Below are positions 1 through 8,137 of a DNA stretch of 64,000 nt, in pieces; the stretch's first letter is position 1, and every line of letters starts with the position of its first letter. The stretch is taken from the NCBI RefSeq assembly GCF_945862485.1, contig NZ_CAMAYF010000009.1:1-64000 (forward strand), given 5' to 3'. Both the position numbers and the translations under genes were made by a program. Source of the stretch: Sphingorhabdus sp. EL138. Its GTDB lineage: Bacteria > Pseudomonadota > Alphaproteobacteria > Sphingomonadales > Sphingomonadaceae. The notes beneath the pieces were generated by a model. The model was not told the DNA's origin, made no database searches, and saw only the letters and a program-made list of their open reading frames with translations.

Positions 1-77
1 TGGTGCACCCGGAGCGATTCGAACGCCCGGCCCTCAGATTCGTAGTCTGATGCTCTATCCAGCTGAGCTACGGGTGC
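1..77 (-). tRNA. tRNA-Arg (anticodon ACG)
   Basis: Read on the minus strand the segment folds as a full cloverleaf. The acceptor stem is GCACCCG paired with CGGGTGC, followed by discriminator A and an encoded CCA at positions 1-3. The anticodon loop CTACGAA gives anticodon ACG, read as inosine-CG for CGN arginine codons. The T loop TTCGAAT is canonical. The gene ends exactly at the window edge, so anything integrated at its 3' end would lie outside the view. Confidence 0.97.
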
Positions 78-89
78 ACTGGAGCGCCG

Positions 90-118
90 CTATTAGGGAC
101 GGCGGTAAAGTTGTGCAA
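90..118 (-). promoter_or_regulatory. probable promoter of tRNA-Arg
   Basis: On the minus strand there is TTGCAC (113-118) as a -35 element, a 17-nt spacer, and TAATAG (90-95) as a -10 element. Transcription would start about 6 nt upstream of the mature tRNA 5' end at 77. The spacing and match are good for a sigma-70-type promoter, but this is read by eye. Confidence 0.55.
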
Positions 119-133
119 GACCTAATTTGACGT

Positions 134-655
134 TTAAACTTGCTTGCACGTCGATTTTCGGCGGATTGCGTCTACGGCCGGAAATTCGGATGGATTGGCA
201 AGCAATATACGCACCAGTGCAAGGCCCCGGTCATAGCGCAAAAGCACAGGTTCATATCCCGCTGGTGCCATTTGCCCCTGCTTAATCAATGCAAGGCGGG
301 CGGGCGCGCCTTTGGTATCGCGATCGCTCCGTACGGCGGCAACATCCGTTCGCGCATCGAAGATGCTGACAGACCAATAGCGCCCGGGAACAGGTGTGAC
401 ATCGACCAGAACAGGCCCCTTCGACAGGTCAAATACACAGGTCGAATAGGATAAATCTGGGCTTGGCCGGACGATCGGTTGATTGTCGGCAGTCGCCATT
501 TTTGAAAAGACAAAACGGTTCGACGCGCCGTCACCACCGATCTTTTGAAGCGCCGCATACATCAACGCATAAGGCGTTGCCAGCAAAGTAGATTGGTAAG
601 CACCCAAAGCGACAAGGCCGCCCGCCAATATCGGAAATATCCAGCGCCGCATCAT
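134..655 (-). CDS. DUF1254 domain-containing exported protein
   Basis: A 173-residue protein with an N-terminal hydrophobic signal or anchor (about residues 5-25), then a small beta-rich domain of the DUF1254 type found with DUF1214 proteins in sphingomonads. No catalytic motif is visible and the biochemical role is unknown. I chose the ATG at 655 because it overlaps the upstream TGA as ATGA and has AAAGGA at suitable spacing; an in-frame ATG at 661 is less well placed. It is the second gene of a coupled pair with the DUF1214 gene, and both follow ppdK on the same strand. A role at the inner membrane or periplasm is inferred from the leader only. Confidence 0.75.
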   Translation of the reverse strand: MMRRWIFPILAGGLVALGAYQSTLLATPYALMYAALQKIGGDGASNRFVFSKMATADNQPIVRPSPDLSYSTCVFDLSKGPVLVDVTPVPGRYWSVSIFDARTDVAAVRSDRDTKGAPARLALIKQGQMAPAGYEPVLLRYDRGLALVRILLANPSEFPAVDAIRRKSTCKQV

Positions 656-1227
656 GCACATCCTTTACGTTCAATGACGGGGAGTTTTGCTTTTTCAGGA
701 TTGGCGATGACCTCCGGCGAAGGATGATATAGCCGCAGGGTGAGATCAAAGGCCTTTGCTGATCCCGTTGGCAGCCAATTGCCAGCCTGCGCATCCGGCG
801 ATACCGTGAACGCCCATCGCCCTTGCGCGTCTGCTTTCACTGCGCTTGCTGCAACCGACCAACGGTTGGCCGCATTTTTCACAAGCCAACCTTCGCCTTC
901 ATACAAGGTAACGCTCCACCAGCGGCCATCCAGCGTTCCGCCGCGCACATCATAACTGCAGCGGCCGTCCAGCTTGCGGCCATTGCTGTCGCGGCTGGCG
1001 GTGAAATACATAGCCTCTTTGGCAGGCAGGGCCATCAGGCCTGATAAAGCGACCTTGGCGCGGGTGAGCGCTCTTGCATCCACCGTTCCGAAGCTTTTTC
1101 CTGTCTCCCAAGGTCCATTGGGAACGAGGCCATCGTTTAAGCCGCCGCGCACCTGATGTACCGCAAAGGCCGCGCCGCCGACGAGCCCAAGTGCCATAAC
1201 AATGACATATCTTTGCCAAGCCTTCAT
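652..1227 (-). CDS. DUF1214 domain-containing exported protein
   Basis: A 191-residue protein with a hydrophobic N-terminal segment (about residues 8-24) that looks like a signal anchor, followed by a domain rich in Gly, Trp and Tyr. The motifs GRWWSVTLY and FTVSPD are typical of DUF1214 beta-sandwich proteins. The ATG at 1227 follows GAGGAGAGGG and is clearly the start; the longer frame would begin at a TTG. Its TGA overlaps the ATG of the DUF1254 gene, so the two are translationally coupled. It starts only 37 nt after the ppdK stop and could be co-transcribed with it. Function is not known for either partner. Confidence 0.8.
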   Translation of the reverse strand: MKAWQRYVIVMALGLVGGAAFAVHQVRGGLNDGLVPNGPWETGKSFGTVDARALTRAKVALSGLMALPAKEAMYFTASRDSNGRKLDGRCSYDVRGGTLDGRWWSVTLYEGEGWLVKNAANRWSVAASAVKADAQGRWAFTVSPDAQAGNWLPTGSAKAFDLTLRLYHPSPEVIANPEKAKLPVIERKGCA

Positions 1228-1264
1228 AATCCCTCTCCTCAAGATCGAATGCTAGCCAATTACC

Positions 1265-3925
1265 TTAGCCATTGGCAAGCGCCGCCTGCGCCGCCGCAAG
1301 CCGTGCGATGGGTACGCGATAAGGCGACGCGCTAACATAATCGAGGCCCACTTTTTCACAGAAGGTGATCGATGCGGGGTCGCCGCCATGTTCGCCGCAA
1401 ATACCAAGCTTGATCTCCGGACGCGTCGCGCGGCCCTTGTTGGCGGCAATCTCGATCAATTGGCCAACACCTTCGACATCCAAGCTGACGAAGGGATCAC
1501 GGGCATAAATGCCCTTGTCGACATAATGCGTTAGGAAACGTGCGGCATCATCGCGGCTGACGCCCAAGGTGGTTTGCGTCAGGTCATTGGTGCCAAAGCT
1601 GAAGAAGCTACCGACTTCAGCAATTTCGTCGGCCATCAACGCCGCGCGGGGTAGCTCGATCATGGTGCCAACGAGATATTCAATCCGCTTACCCTGTTCG
1701 GCAAAAACGGCTTCTGCGGCCTTGTCCACGACATCCTTCATCAGTTCCAGCTCACGGCGCGTGCCGACGAGCGGGATCATGATTTCGGGCACGGGTGCAA
1801 CGGCAAGGCTGCACGCGGCTTCAAAAATCGCGCGCGCCTGCATCTCGTAGATTTCGGGATAAGTTACGCCCAAGCGGCATCCGCGATGGCCCAGCATAGG
1901 GTTGAATTCATGCAATTCGGACGCCCGTTGTTTCAATACCTCAACGCCGACGCCCGCGGCTGCCGCAACCTCAGCAAATTCGCTTTCGTGATGCGGCAGG
2001 AATTCATGCAAGGGCGGGTCAAGCAAGCGAATGGTGACGGGAAGGCCCGCCATGACTTCGAAAATCGCGGCAAAATCCTTGCGCTGCTCAGGCAGTAATT
2101 TGTCGAGCGCAACCCGGCGGCCCTTTTCATCATCCGCAAGGATCATCTGGCGCACAGCGGTAATGCGTGCGGCATCAAAGAACATATGCTCGGTCCGGCA
2201 CAAGCCAATGCCCTCCGCACCGAAATCGCGCGCGGTTTGCGCGTCGGACGGGGTTTCGGCATTGGCGCGGACCTTCATCCGGCGACCCGCATCGGCCCAG
2301 ACCATCAATGTGCCAAAATCGCCTACCAATTCGGGCTGAATTGTCGGCACTTCGCCCGCCATCACTTCGCCGGTCGAACCGTCCAATGTCAGGATGTCGC
2401 CTTCTTGGAGTGTACGTCCAGCGATGCGCAAAACTTTGGCAGCAGCATCGATTTGCAGGCTGCCTGCGCCCGATACGCAAGGGCGGCCCATGCCACGTGC
2501 TACAACGGCGGCATGGCTGGTCATTCCGCCGCGCGCGGTCAATATGCCCTTGGCGGCGTGCATGCCGTGAATATCCTCGGGGCTAGTTTCGACACGGACC
2601 AATATGACCGCCTTGCCCAATTCGTTGAAGCGTTCGGCGGTGTCGGCATCAAAGACGATCTCCCCCGATGCCGCGCCCGGTGACGCCGGCAGGCCAGAGG
2701 TCAGCACATCGCGCGGCGCTTGCGGATCCAGCGTCGGGTGCAGCAACTGGTCCAGCGCCATCGGATCAATGCGCAAAACGGCCTCGTCGGTCGTGATCAT
2801 GCCAGCCTGCGCCATATCAACGGCGATTTTCAAGGCGGCCTTCGCGGTGCGCTTGCCCGAACGGGTTTGCAGCATCCACAATTTCTCCCGCTCAACGGTG
2901 AATTCGATATCCTGCATATCGCGATAATGGGTTTCCAGGATTTCAAACACGCGCGCCAATTCGGCATATACCGTCGGCATAGCCTCTTCCATCGACAGCG
3001 GCTTTGCGCCTGCACGTTCGCGGGCGGCCTTGGTCAGATATTGCGGGGTGCGTATCCCTGCGACAACATCTTCCCCCTGCGCGTTGATCAGATATTCGCC
3101 GTAAAAGGCGTTCTCGCCCGTTGCCGGGTCACGGGTGAAGGCAACGCCTGTCGCTGACGTTTCGCCCATATTGCCAAAGACCATCGCCTGCACATTGACC
3201 GCAGTGCCCCAGTCGCCCGGGATATTGTTCAGGCGGCGATAGACCTTTGCCCGGTCCGATTCCCATGATCCAAACACCGCGCCGACCGCGCCCCATAATT
3301 GGTCATGCACATCTTGCGGAAATGGCTTGCCCCATTCGGCAGCCACGAGGCGCTTATACTCGGCAACCAAAGCCTTCAAATCATCGGCGGATAATTCGGT
3401 ATCGAGATAGAAGCCGCGATCTTCCTTCGCGATTTCCAACGCCTCTTCAAACGCTCCGTGATCCAGTTCCAACACCACATCGGCATACATTTGAATGAAG
3501 CGGCGATAGCTGTCCCACGCGAAGCGCGCATCACCCGACGAAGCGGCAAGCCCTTCGACTGTCTGGTCATTCAACCCCAGGTTCAACACCGTATCCATCA
3601 TCCCCGGCATCGACACCCGCGCACCCGAACGCACCGACACCAGCAACGGATTGGCCGGATCACCAAAGCATTTGCCCGTTACCCGCTCAATATGCGCAAG
3701 GCCATTGGCGACTTCGGCCCGAACGCTGTCGGGGAAGCTTTGGCCATTGGCATAATAAGCCGTGCACATTTCGGTCGTAATCGTGAAGCCCGGCGGGACA
3801 GGCAAGCCAATCGACGCCATGCCATCCAAATTCGCGCCTTTGCCGCCCAAGATGTTCTTATTGCCGCGAACGGTTTCGTCACCATCCGAAACACCGCCAC
3901 CGAACCGATATACATATTGGGTCAT
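1265..3925 (-). CDS. ppdK: pyruvate, phosphate dikinase
   Basis: An 886-residue, full-length PPDK. It interconverts pyruvate + ATP + Pi with phosphoenolpyruvate + AMP + PPi in the cytoplasm. The N-terminal ATP-grasp domain begins with a GGKGANL motif (about residues 27-33). The swivelling phosphohistidine domain carries GGMTSHAAVVARG with catalytic His about 471 and the preceding Thr/Ser that regulatory PPDK kinases modify in other species. The C-terminal PEP/pyruvate TIM barrel contains GICGEHGGDP with the catalytic Cys. The start is the only good N-terminal Met (MTQYVYRFGG). The upstream region holds a 15-bp element shared with phaC and phasin (3969-3983) lying within a possible core promoter (TTGACT, 3990-3995, minus strand), so control by PHA/carbon status is inferred. 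The DUF1214/DUF1254 pair follows. Confidence 0.97.
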   Translation of the reverse strand: MTQYVYRFGGGVSDGDETVRGNKNILGGKGANLDGMASIGLPVPPGFTITTEMCTAYYANGQSFPDSVRAEVANGLAHIERVTGKCFGDPANPLLVSVRSGARVSMPGMMDTVLNLGLNDQTVEGLAASSGDARFAWDSYRRFIQMYADVVLELDHGAFEEALEIAKEDRGFYLDTELSADDLKALVAEYKRLVAAEWGKPFPQDVHDQLWGAVGAVFGSWESDRAKVYRRLNNIPGDWGTAVNVQAMVFGNMGETSATGVAFTRDPATGENAFYGEYLINAQGEDVVAGIRTPQYLTKAARERAGAKPLSMEEAMPTVYAELARVFEILETHYRDMQDIEFTVEREKLWMLQTRSGKRTAKAALKIAVDMAQAGMITTDEAVLRIDPMALDQLLHPTLDPQAPRDVLTSGLPASPGAASGEIVFDADTAERFNELGKAVILVRVETSPEDIHGMHAAKGILTARGGMTSHAAVVARGMGRPCVSGAGSLQIDAAAKVLRIAGRTLQEGDILTLDGSTGEVMAGEVPTIQPELVGDFGTLMVWADAGRRMKVRANAETPSDAQTARDFGAEGIGLCRTEHMFFDAARITAVRQMILADDEKGRRVALDKLLPEQRKDFAAIFEVMAGLPVTIRLLDPPLHEFLPHHESEFAEVAAAAGVGVEVLKQRASELHEFNPMLGHRGCRLGVTYPEIYEMQARAIFEAACSLAVAPVPEIMIPLVGTRRELELMKDVVDKAAEAVFAEQGKRIEYLVGTMIELPRAALMADEIAEVGSFFSFGTNDLTQTTLGVSRDDAARFLTHYVDKGIYARDPFVSLDVEGVGQLIEIAANKGRATRPEIKLGICGEHGGDPASITFCEKVGLDYVSASPYRVPIARLAAAQAALANG

Positions 3926-3968
3926 CCCGCAGCCATTCCTTTTACTTGGCTTTAATACTTGGTCGCCG

Positions 3969-3983
3969 TTGTGCAGTGCAGCG
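3969..3983. promoter_or_regulatory. PhaR-like operator candidate upstream of ppdK
   Basis: TTGTGCAGTGCAGCG lies 44-58 bp upstream of the ppdK start. Its first 12 bases are identical to the element at 60149-60163 in front of the phasin gene, and it resembles the one in front of phaC (55851-55865). On the minus strand it sits just inside a TTGACT -35-like hexamer (3990-3995), the position expected for a repressor site. Confidence 0.55.
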
Positions 3984-4008
3984 CATCGGAGTCAAGTCTG
4001 GATGGCGG

Positions 4009-4536
4009 TTATTTTCCGGATTTGTTGGCGAATAACATAAAGCGCGCCAAGGGCCATTTGAATGATAGCAGATACAAGACATGGAGCACGACCAGCGCAA
4101 TCGCCAGATTTGCGAGATATTCATGCGCTTCTTCGGTAATCTCGCCGGATTCATTTTCGCGGCCTGCGCTTTCATGCTCGCCCGAGAGGGAAAAGGAAGT
4201 AAGCGCGCAGGGTTGCAACGCGCGCCCCTTGTCCATCATGATACCCGTGCCCGTGGCACCGATTACCGAAAGGGCGATTCCCGCCAATAGGACTTGGCTA
4301 ATGACAGGATGGGTCATGATACCCTGTAGATGCAAATCTTTGAACGAGGGGTGGAAGCGCGCAAGCCCCAATTGCGGCGCGCCGCTCACAGCCCAAATCA
4401 GCCGGAATACAATAAGAACAGCCACGCCATAACCGAGCCATGCATGGATCAGGCCCATTTCCGCAGAAAAATAGGCCGCCAAAACGGTCAGCGCGAGTAC
4501 GCTATGAAAAATACGGATGCGGTGCATGACGGCCAT
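4009..4536 (-). CDS. cytochrome b561-type membrane protein
   Basis: A 175-residue integral membrane protein with about four transmembrane helices. It has the histidine pattern of the bacterial cytochrome b561 / hydrogenase cytochrome b family: a His cluster near the N-terminus (MHRIRIFH), HAW in helix 2, and EAHEY...VVLHVLYLL near the C-terminus, which are plausible haem b ligands. It would pass electrons between the quinone pool and a periplasmic or soluble partner, but the partner cannot be identified here. The ATG at 4536 follows AAAGGA at 8 nt; the longer frame begins at TTG. A Cys- and charge-rich loop (about residues 108-135) separates helices 3 and 4. An FNR-like box lies upstream. Confidence 0.8.
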   Translation of the reverse strand: MAVMHRIRIFHSVLALTVLAAYFSAEMGLIHAWLGYGVAVLIVFRLIWAVSGAPQLGLARFHPSFKDLHLQGIMTHPVISQVLLAGIALSVIGATGTGIMMDKGRALQPCALTSFSLSGEHESAGRENESGEITEEAHEYLANLAIALVVLHVLYLLSFKWPLARFMLFANKSGK

Positions 4537-4591
4537 TGGGATGTTCCTTTGATCAGGAAACAACTCAAGCCCCCATTCGGCCCCGATGGCA

Positions 4592-4605
4592 TTGATTTAG
4601 ATCAC
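4592..4605. promoter_or_regulatory. FNR-like box upstream of cytochrome b561 gene
   Basis: TTGATTTAGATCAC matches the TTGAT-N4-ATCAA consensus of FNR/FnrL-type regulators at 9 of 10 fixed positions. It lies 56-69 bp upstream of the start at 4536, which suits oxygen-responsive control of an electron-transfer protein. No fnr gene is in the window, and CRP-family relatives could also bind. Confidence 0.45.
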
Positions 4606-4615
4606 ACGCCGCCAT

Positions 4616-4631
4616 GCTGAACATGTTCAGC
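4616..4631. repeat. 16-bp perfect palindrome between glyS and cytochrome b561 gene
   Basis: GCTGAACATGTTCAGC is a perfect inverted repeat with no loop, just downstream of the glyS stop (4645) and 80-95 bp upstream of the cytochrome b gene. The lack of a loop and T-run argues against a terminator; an operator is more likely, for an unknown factor. Confidence 0.5.
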
Positions 4632-4644
4632 GTGCCGTCAGACC

Positions 4645-6885
4645 CTATCCCTCAATCTTCGAAAAATCGGCCACGCGGCTGACCGCATCGCGGAACCGCG
4701 CGAGTAAGCCCAAACGAAACGCCCGCTTGGCCGGATCCGGATCATTGACCATCACGCCTTCAAAAAAGGCATCTATAGGCGCGCGCAAAGTCGCCAATGC
4801 CGCCATTGCGCCTTCGAAATCTTCGACGGACAAGGCGGCAGCGGCCTTGGGCTCCGCCGCGTCAAGCGCAGTGCGGAGAGCACTTTCGTCGCCACCCAAG
4901 TCCGCGTCGCTCCAGCGTAGGCTGGAGCCTATCTCGTCTGTCGTTTTAGACTGTGACACGTCATGGGCCCCAGCCTGCGCTGGGGCGACGGACGTTTTTT
5001 CTGCACCGTCGGCCTGCTTCAATATGTTCGCCGCACGTTTATACGCCGCCAACAGGTTCGCACCCTCAGCGGTCGTGATATAGGCCTGCAAAGCCTTCAC
5101 CCGCGCCAGCAGCCGGACAAGATCATCCTCACCGCCAAGGCTAAAGACCGCGTCGATGAGGTCGTGGCGGACGCCAGCTTCGCGTTGTTGGACTTTTAGG
5201 CGGTCGGCGAAGAACTTCTGAAGTTCACCGATGATTTTGGGAGTGCTTTCGAGGGGTTCAGGATAGGCGTTGTGAGGCTTATCCCAAGCGTAACCAATCT
5301 GAATTTGGTTCCAAGATTGAGACCAAAACCGGCGCTTAGTGATGTCCATCACAGATTCTTCTGGTCCGATAAAGTTGATTAAACCAGCGAGTATAGCGGC
5401 TATATCGAAGCGAACATTATTCGTCTGAAGCAGGGCCAGCACACCGAAGGCTGAGCGCCTGAGTGCGAACGGATCTTTGGAACCTGTTGGAGCTTGGCCC
5501 ATTGCAAAAAACTGGGCAATACTATCCAACTTATCCGCCAAACTCACCGCCACCGTCACCGGCGCAGTCGGCACATCATCGCCCTGCCCGACGGGCTTAT
5601 AATGGTCGCGAATGGCGTCGGCGACGGCGTCGCTCTCACCTTGCGCGCGGGCGTAATAGCCGCCCATGATGCCCTGCAATTCGGGGAACTCGCCGACCAT
5701 GCCGGTGACGAGGTCAGCCTTGCACAAACGCGCCGCGCGTTCGGCGGCATCGGCAGTCGCGCCCTTGACGATACCCTCTTCCACCAGCCAACGTGACAGC
5801 TTAGCAACGCGTTCAACCTTATCGGCAACGCTGCCCAATTTTTCGTGGAATGTGATCTGCGCCAATTTCTGCGCTTGGCTATCCAGCGCAACCTTAAGGT
5901 CCTGTTCCCAGAAGAATTTCGCATCGGACAGACGCGCGGCCAGTACCTTTTCATTGCCTGCAACAATCGCTGCGCCGCCATCATGCGCATCAATATTCGC
6001 GGTGCAGACAAAAGCGTTGGCAAGCTTGCCAGTGCTGTCATGACAGACAAAATATTTCTGGTTTACGCGCGCGGTCAATTGAATGACCTCTTGCGGCACG
6101 TCCAGAAATGCGGCGTCGAAGCGGCCAAGCATCGGCACAGGCCATTCGGTCAGGCCCGCATTTTCGATGACCAGACCTTCATCTTCCACCAAGGTCAGGC
6201 CAGCAGCCTGTGCCGCCGCCTTTGCACCGTCACGGATGATACGGCAGCGTTCGGAAAAATGGACGAGGACATAAGCAGCGCGCAGCTTCTCGATATAATC
6301 GCCAGCGTTGCCGACGGTAATAGCACCGCTGTGATGGAAGCGATGACCCATCGTCTCCGCGCCGCTGACAATGCCGTCAATGTCGCAATGCACCACCGCA
6401 TCGCCGAGCAAAGCTACAATGCCCTGCAATGGGCGCACCCAGCGCAGGCTTTCGGTCGAAACCGATGCTGCGCCCCAGCGTTGCGATTTCGGCCATGGGA
6501 AGGCGCGGATGATCGCGGGGATCGCCTCTGCCAAAACATCTGCCGTCTGACGCCCTGCCTTTTCAACTACCGCATAATAGACGCCATCGCGTTCGACCAA
6601 CTGGTCTTGCGAAAGGCCGCTTTTTCGCAGAAACCCTTCCATCGCCTGCGGCGGCGCACCGACCTTTGGCCCTTTCGTCTCTTCAGACACAGCCTCAGTC
6701 GCCAATGGCAAGCCAGTCGCGATCAACGCAAGACGGCGCGGCGTGGCAAAAACTTCGACCGACGCTGCAGAAAGCCCAGCCTTGGTCAACGCATCGTTAA
6801 ACAGGCGGGCCAAGTCTTCCTTGGCCTTCACTTGCATCCGCGCAGGGATTTCTTCGGAGCGCAATTCAAGCAGGAAGTCGGTCAT
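4645..6885 (-). CDS. glyS: glycine--tRNA ligase beta subunit, with in-frame repeat insertion
   Basis: A 746-residue beta subunit of the alpha2beta2 bacterial glycyl-tRNA synthetase, longer than the roughly 690 residues usual for the family. It supplies tRNA binding to the catalytic alpha subunit; GlyQ and GlyS together charge tRNA-Gly. The start at ATG 6885 ([17 protein letters not shown], a hallmark N-terminus) overlaps the glyQ TGA as ATGA, so the two are coupled; the longer frame is not needed. The extra length comes largely from about residues 630-662, which are encoded by an 86-nt inverted-repeat element (4905-4990) that keeps the frame open. The insertion sits in the C-terminal DALR-like anticodon-binding region, probably as a surface loop. 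No stop or frameshift is seen, so the protein is probably functional. Confidence 0.96.
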   Translation of the reverse strand: MTDFLLELRSEEIPARMQVKAKEDLARLFNDALTKAGLSAASVEVFATPRRLALIATGLPLATEAVSEETKGPKVGAPPQAMEGFLRKSGLSQDQLVERDGVYYAVVEKAGRQTADVLAEAIPAIIRAFPWPKSQRWGAASVSTESLRWVRPLQGIVALLGDAVVHCDIDGIVSGAETMGHRFHHSGAITVGNAGDYIEKLRAAYVLVHFSERCRIIRDGAKAAAQAAGLTLVEDEGLVIENAGLTEWPVPMLGRFDAAFLDVPQEVIQLTARVNQKYFVCHDSTGKLANAFVCTANIDAHDGGAAIVAGNEKVLAARLSDAKFFWEQDLKVALDSQAQKLAQITFHEKLGSVADKVERVAKLSRWLVEEGIVKGATADAAERAARLCKADLVTGMVGEFPELQGIMGGYYARAQGESDAVADAIRDHYKPVGQGDDVPTAPVTVAVSLADKLDSIAQFFAMGQAPTGSKDPFALRRSAFGVLALLQTNNVRFDIAAILAGLINFIGPEESVMDITKRRFWSQSWNQIQIGYAWDKPHNAYPEPLESTPKIIGELQKFFADRLKVQQREAGVRHDLIDAVFSLGGEDDLVRLLARVKALQAYITTAEGANLLAAYKRAANILKQADGAEKTSVAPAQAGAHDVSQSKTTDEIGSSLRWSDADLGGDESALRTALDAAEPKAAAALSVEDFEGAMAALATLRAPIDAFFEGVMVNDPDPAKRAFRLGLLARFRDAVSRVADFSKIEG
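4905..4990. repeat. REPIN-like palindromic element inside glyS
   Basis: Two 28-nt arms (4905-4932 and 4963-4990) are inverted copies of each other with 24 of 28 bases identical and all four differences transitions. Each arm folds on its own into a hairpin (CTCCAGC/GCTGGAG at 4910-4927 and CCCCAGC/GCTGGGG at 4968-4985). Two REP hairpins facing each other is the architecture of a REPIN. It is translated as part of GlyS. Confidence 0.85.
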
Positions 6886-7769
6886 ACTGCCCACCCATTC
6901 TTTTCCATCCATGCTTGGCAACTGCCTTTGGCAAGGTCGCGGACGCGGCCCATATAGCTTGCGCGTTCCTGCACAGAAATAACGCCGCGCGCTTGCAATA
7001 TGTTGAAGATATGGCTCGCCTTGATCGCTTGCTCATAAGCGGGAATGGGCAAAGCATGTTGCAGGCAACTTTCGCATTCTGCCGTCGCTTTTTTGAACGC
7101 ATCAAACAACATGTCGGTGTCGGCAACTTCGAAATGATAGGTGCTCATCTGCCGCTCATTTTCGCGGAAAATGTCCCCATAAGTCACCGCCGGACGATCC
7201 GCCGTTGCGTTGTTATACACAAGGTCGAAAATGCTGTCCTTGTTCTGGATATACATCGCCAGACGTTCCAGACCATAAGTCAGCTCACCCGAAACGGGTT
7301 TGCAGTCAAAGCCGCCCATTTGCTGAAAATAGGTGAACTGCGTCACCTCCATGCCGTCGCACCATATTTCCCAGCCAAGGCCCCATGCGCCCAGCGTTGG
7401 GCTTTCCCAGTCATCTTCGACAAAGCGGATGTCGTGGAGCAAAGGATCAATACCAATCGCCTTTAACGAACCGAGATACAGCTCCTGCAAATTGGGCGGG
7501 CTTGGTTTCAGGATTACTTGATATTGATAATAAGCGCCCAGCCGATTGGGGTTTTCGCCATAACGGCCATCGGTTGGTCGGCGTGATGGCTGCACAAAGG
7601 CGGCGTTCCATGGGTCCGGCCCCAGCGCGCGCAGGGTCGTGGCCGTGTGGAACGTGCCAGCACCCATTTCCATGTCATAAGGCTGCAATATCGCGCAACC
7701 CTGCTTACCCCAATAAGCATGAAGCGTGAGGATCAGATCCTGAAAACTAAGTGGAGCAACGTCGGACAT
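6882..7769 (-). CDS. glyQ: glycine--tRNA ligase alpha subunit
   Basis: A 295-residue class II synthetase catalytic subunit, standard length. It activates glycine with ATP and transfers it to tRNA-Gly together with GlyS. Family hallmarks include [14 protein letters not shown] at the N-terminus, [14 protein letters not shown], and [19 protein letters not shown], which form the class II active site. The start is ATG 7769. Its stop overlaps glyS by 4 nt. The 155-nt region between it and the XRE gene at 7925 must contain the promoters of both divergent units. Confidence 0.98.
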   Translation of the reverse strand: MSDVAPLSFQDLILTLHAYWGKQGCAILQPYDMEMGAGTFHTATTLRALGPDPWNAAFVQPSRRPTDGRYGENPNRLGAYYQYQVILKPSPPNLQELYLGSLKAIGIDPLLHDIRFVEDDWESPTLGAWGLGWEIWCDGMEVTQFTYFQQMGGFDCKPVSGELTYGLERLAMYIQNKDSIFDLVYNNATADRPAVTYGDIFRENERQMSTYHFEVADTDMLFDAFKKATAECESCLQHALPIPAYEQAIKASHIFNILQARGVISVQERASYMGRVRDLAKGSCQAWMEKNGWAV

Positions 7770-7845
7770 GGCCAGCCATTGGCGGAGAAGCGGCGCTAAA
7801 TCAAGGTTATGAATAAGCGCACGGGTTTTTGTCAGTGGTGCATAG

Positions 7846-7894
7846 CATTATGTAAGGTGTTGTTGACATTATGTGCAAATCGAATTAGTAATGT
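7846..7894 (+). promoter_or_regulatory. promoter and repeated operator-like sites of the XRE/membrane protein pair
   Basis: TTGACA (7863-7868) is a perfect -35, with a weak -10 (TAGTAA, 7886-7891) after 17 nt. CATTATGT occurs twice, at 7846-7853 and 7867-7874, exactly 21 bp (two helical turns) apart. ACATTA (7866-7871) is repeated inverted as TAATGT at 7889-7894. Sites overlapping -35 and -10 suggest autorepression by the XRE protein. Confidence 0.45.
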
Positions 7895-7924
7895 TTACAT
7901 GACACAAAGACACCGACACCTGAC

Positions 7925-8137
7925 ATGAAAAACCAGCTCAAAGTGCTGCGCGCGATGCGCAACTGGAGCCAGGCCGATTTGGGCGAGCATCTCGATGTCT
8001 CGCGCCAAGCGGTGAATGCGATTGAAACGGGGAAATATGACCCCTCGCTGCCACTGGCGTTCAAGATTTCACGGTTGTTTGATTTGCCCATCGAACAGAT
8101 TTTTGATGACGAATTTGAAGGAGGGGACAATGTTTAA
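7925..8137 (+). CDS. XRE-family transcriptional regulator (small HTH protein)
   Basis: A 70-residue protein that is almost entirely one Cro/C1-type helix-turn-helix: MKNQLKVLRAMRNWSQADLG, then the recognition helix region VSRQAVNAIETGKYDPS, ending in an acidic tail (FDDEFEGGDN). It matches the YgzD/'helix-turn-helix transcriptional regulator' group that is often followed by a membrane protein gene. It overlaps the downstream membrane gene by 8 nt (8130-8137), so the two form one unit. Direct and inverted repeats in the promoter suggest it represses itself. The signal or partner is unknown. Confidence 0.9.
   Translation: MKNQLKVLRAMRNWSQADLGEHLDVSRQAVNAIETGKYDPSLPLAFKISRLFDLPIEQIFDDEFEGGDNV

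Noticed and set aside
1-77. tRNA-Arg as an integration site of a mobile element
   Set aside because: The 3' end lies at the window edge and no integrase or attachment repeat is visible.
4905-4990. An intron or sequencing artefact in glyS
   Set aside because: The frame stays open through the repeat and both arms fit a REPIN; no splice or frameshift signature is seen.
5845-6957. 370-codon open frame on the plus strand opposite glyS
   Set aside because: It mirrors glyS codon positions and shows no recognised domain; it also overlaps the certain glyS/glyQ genes.
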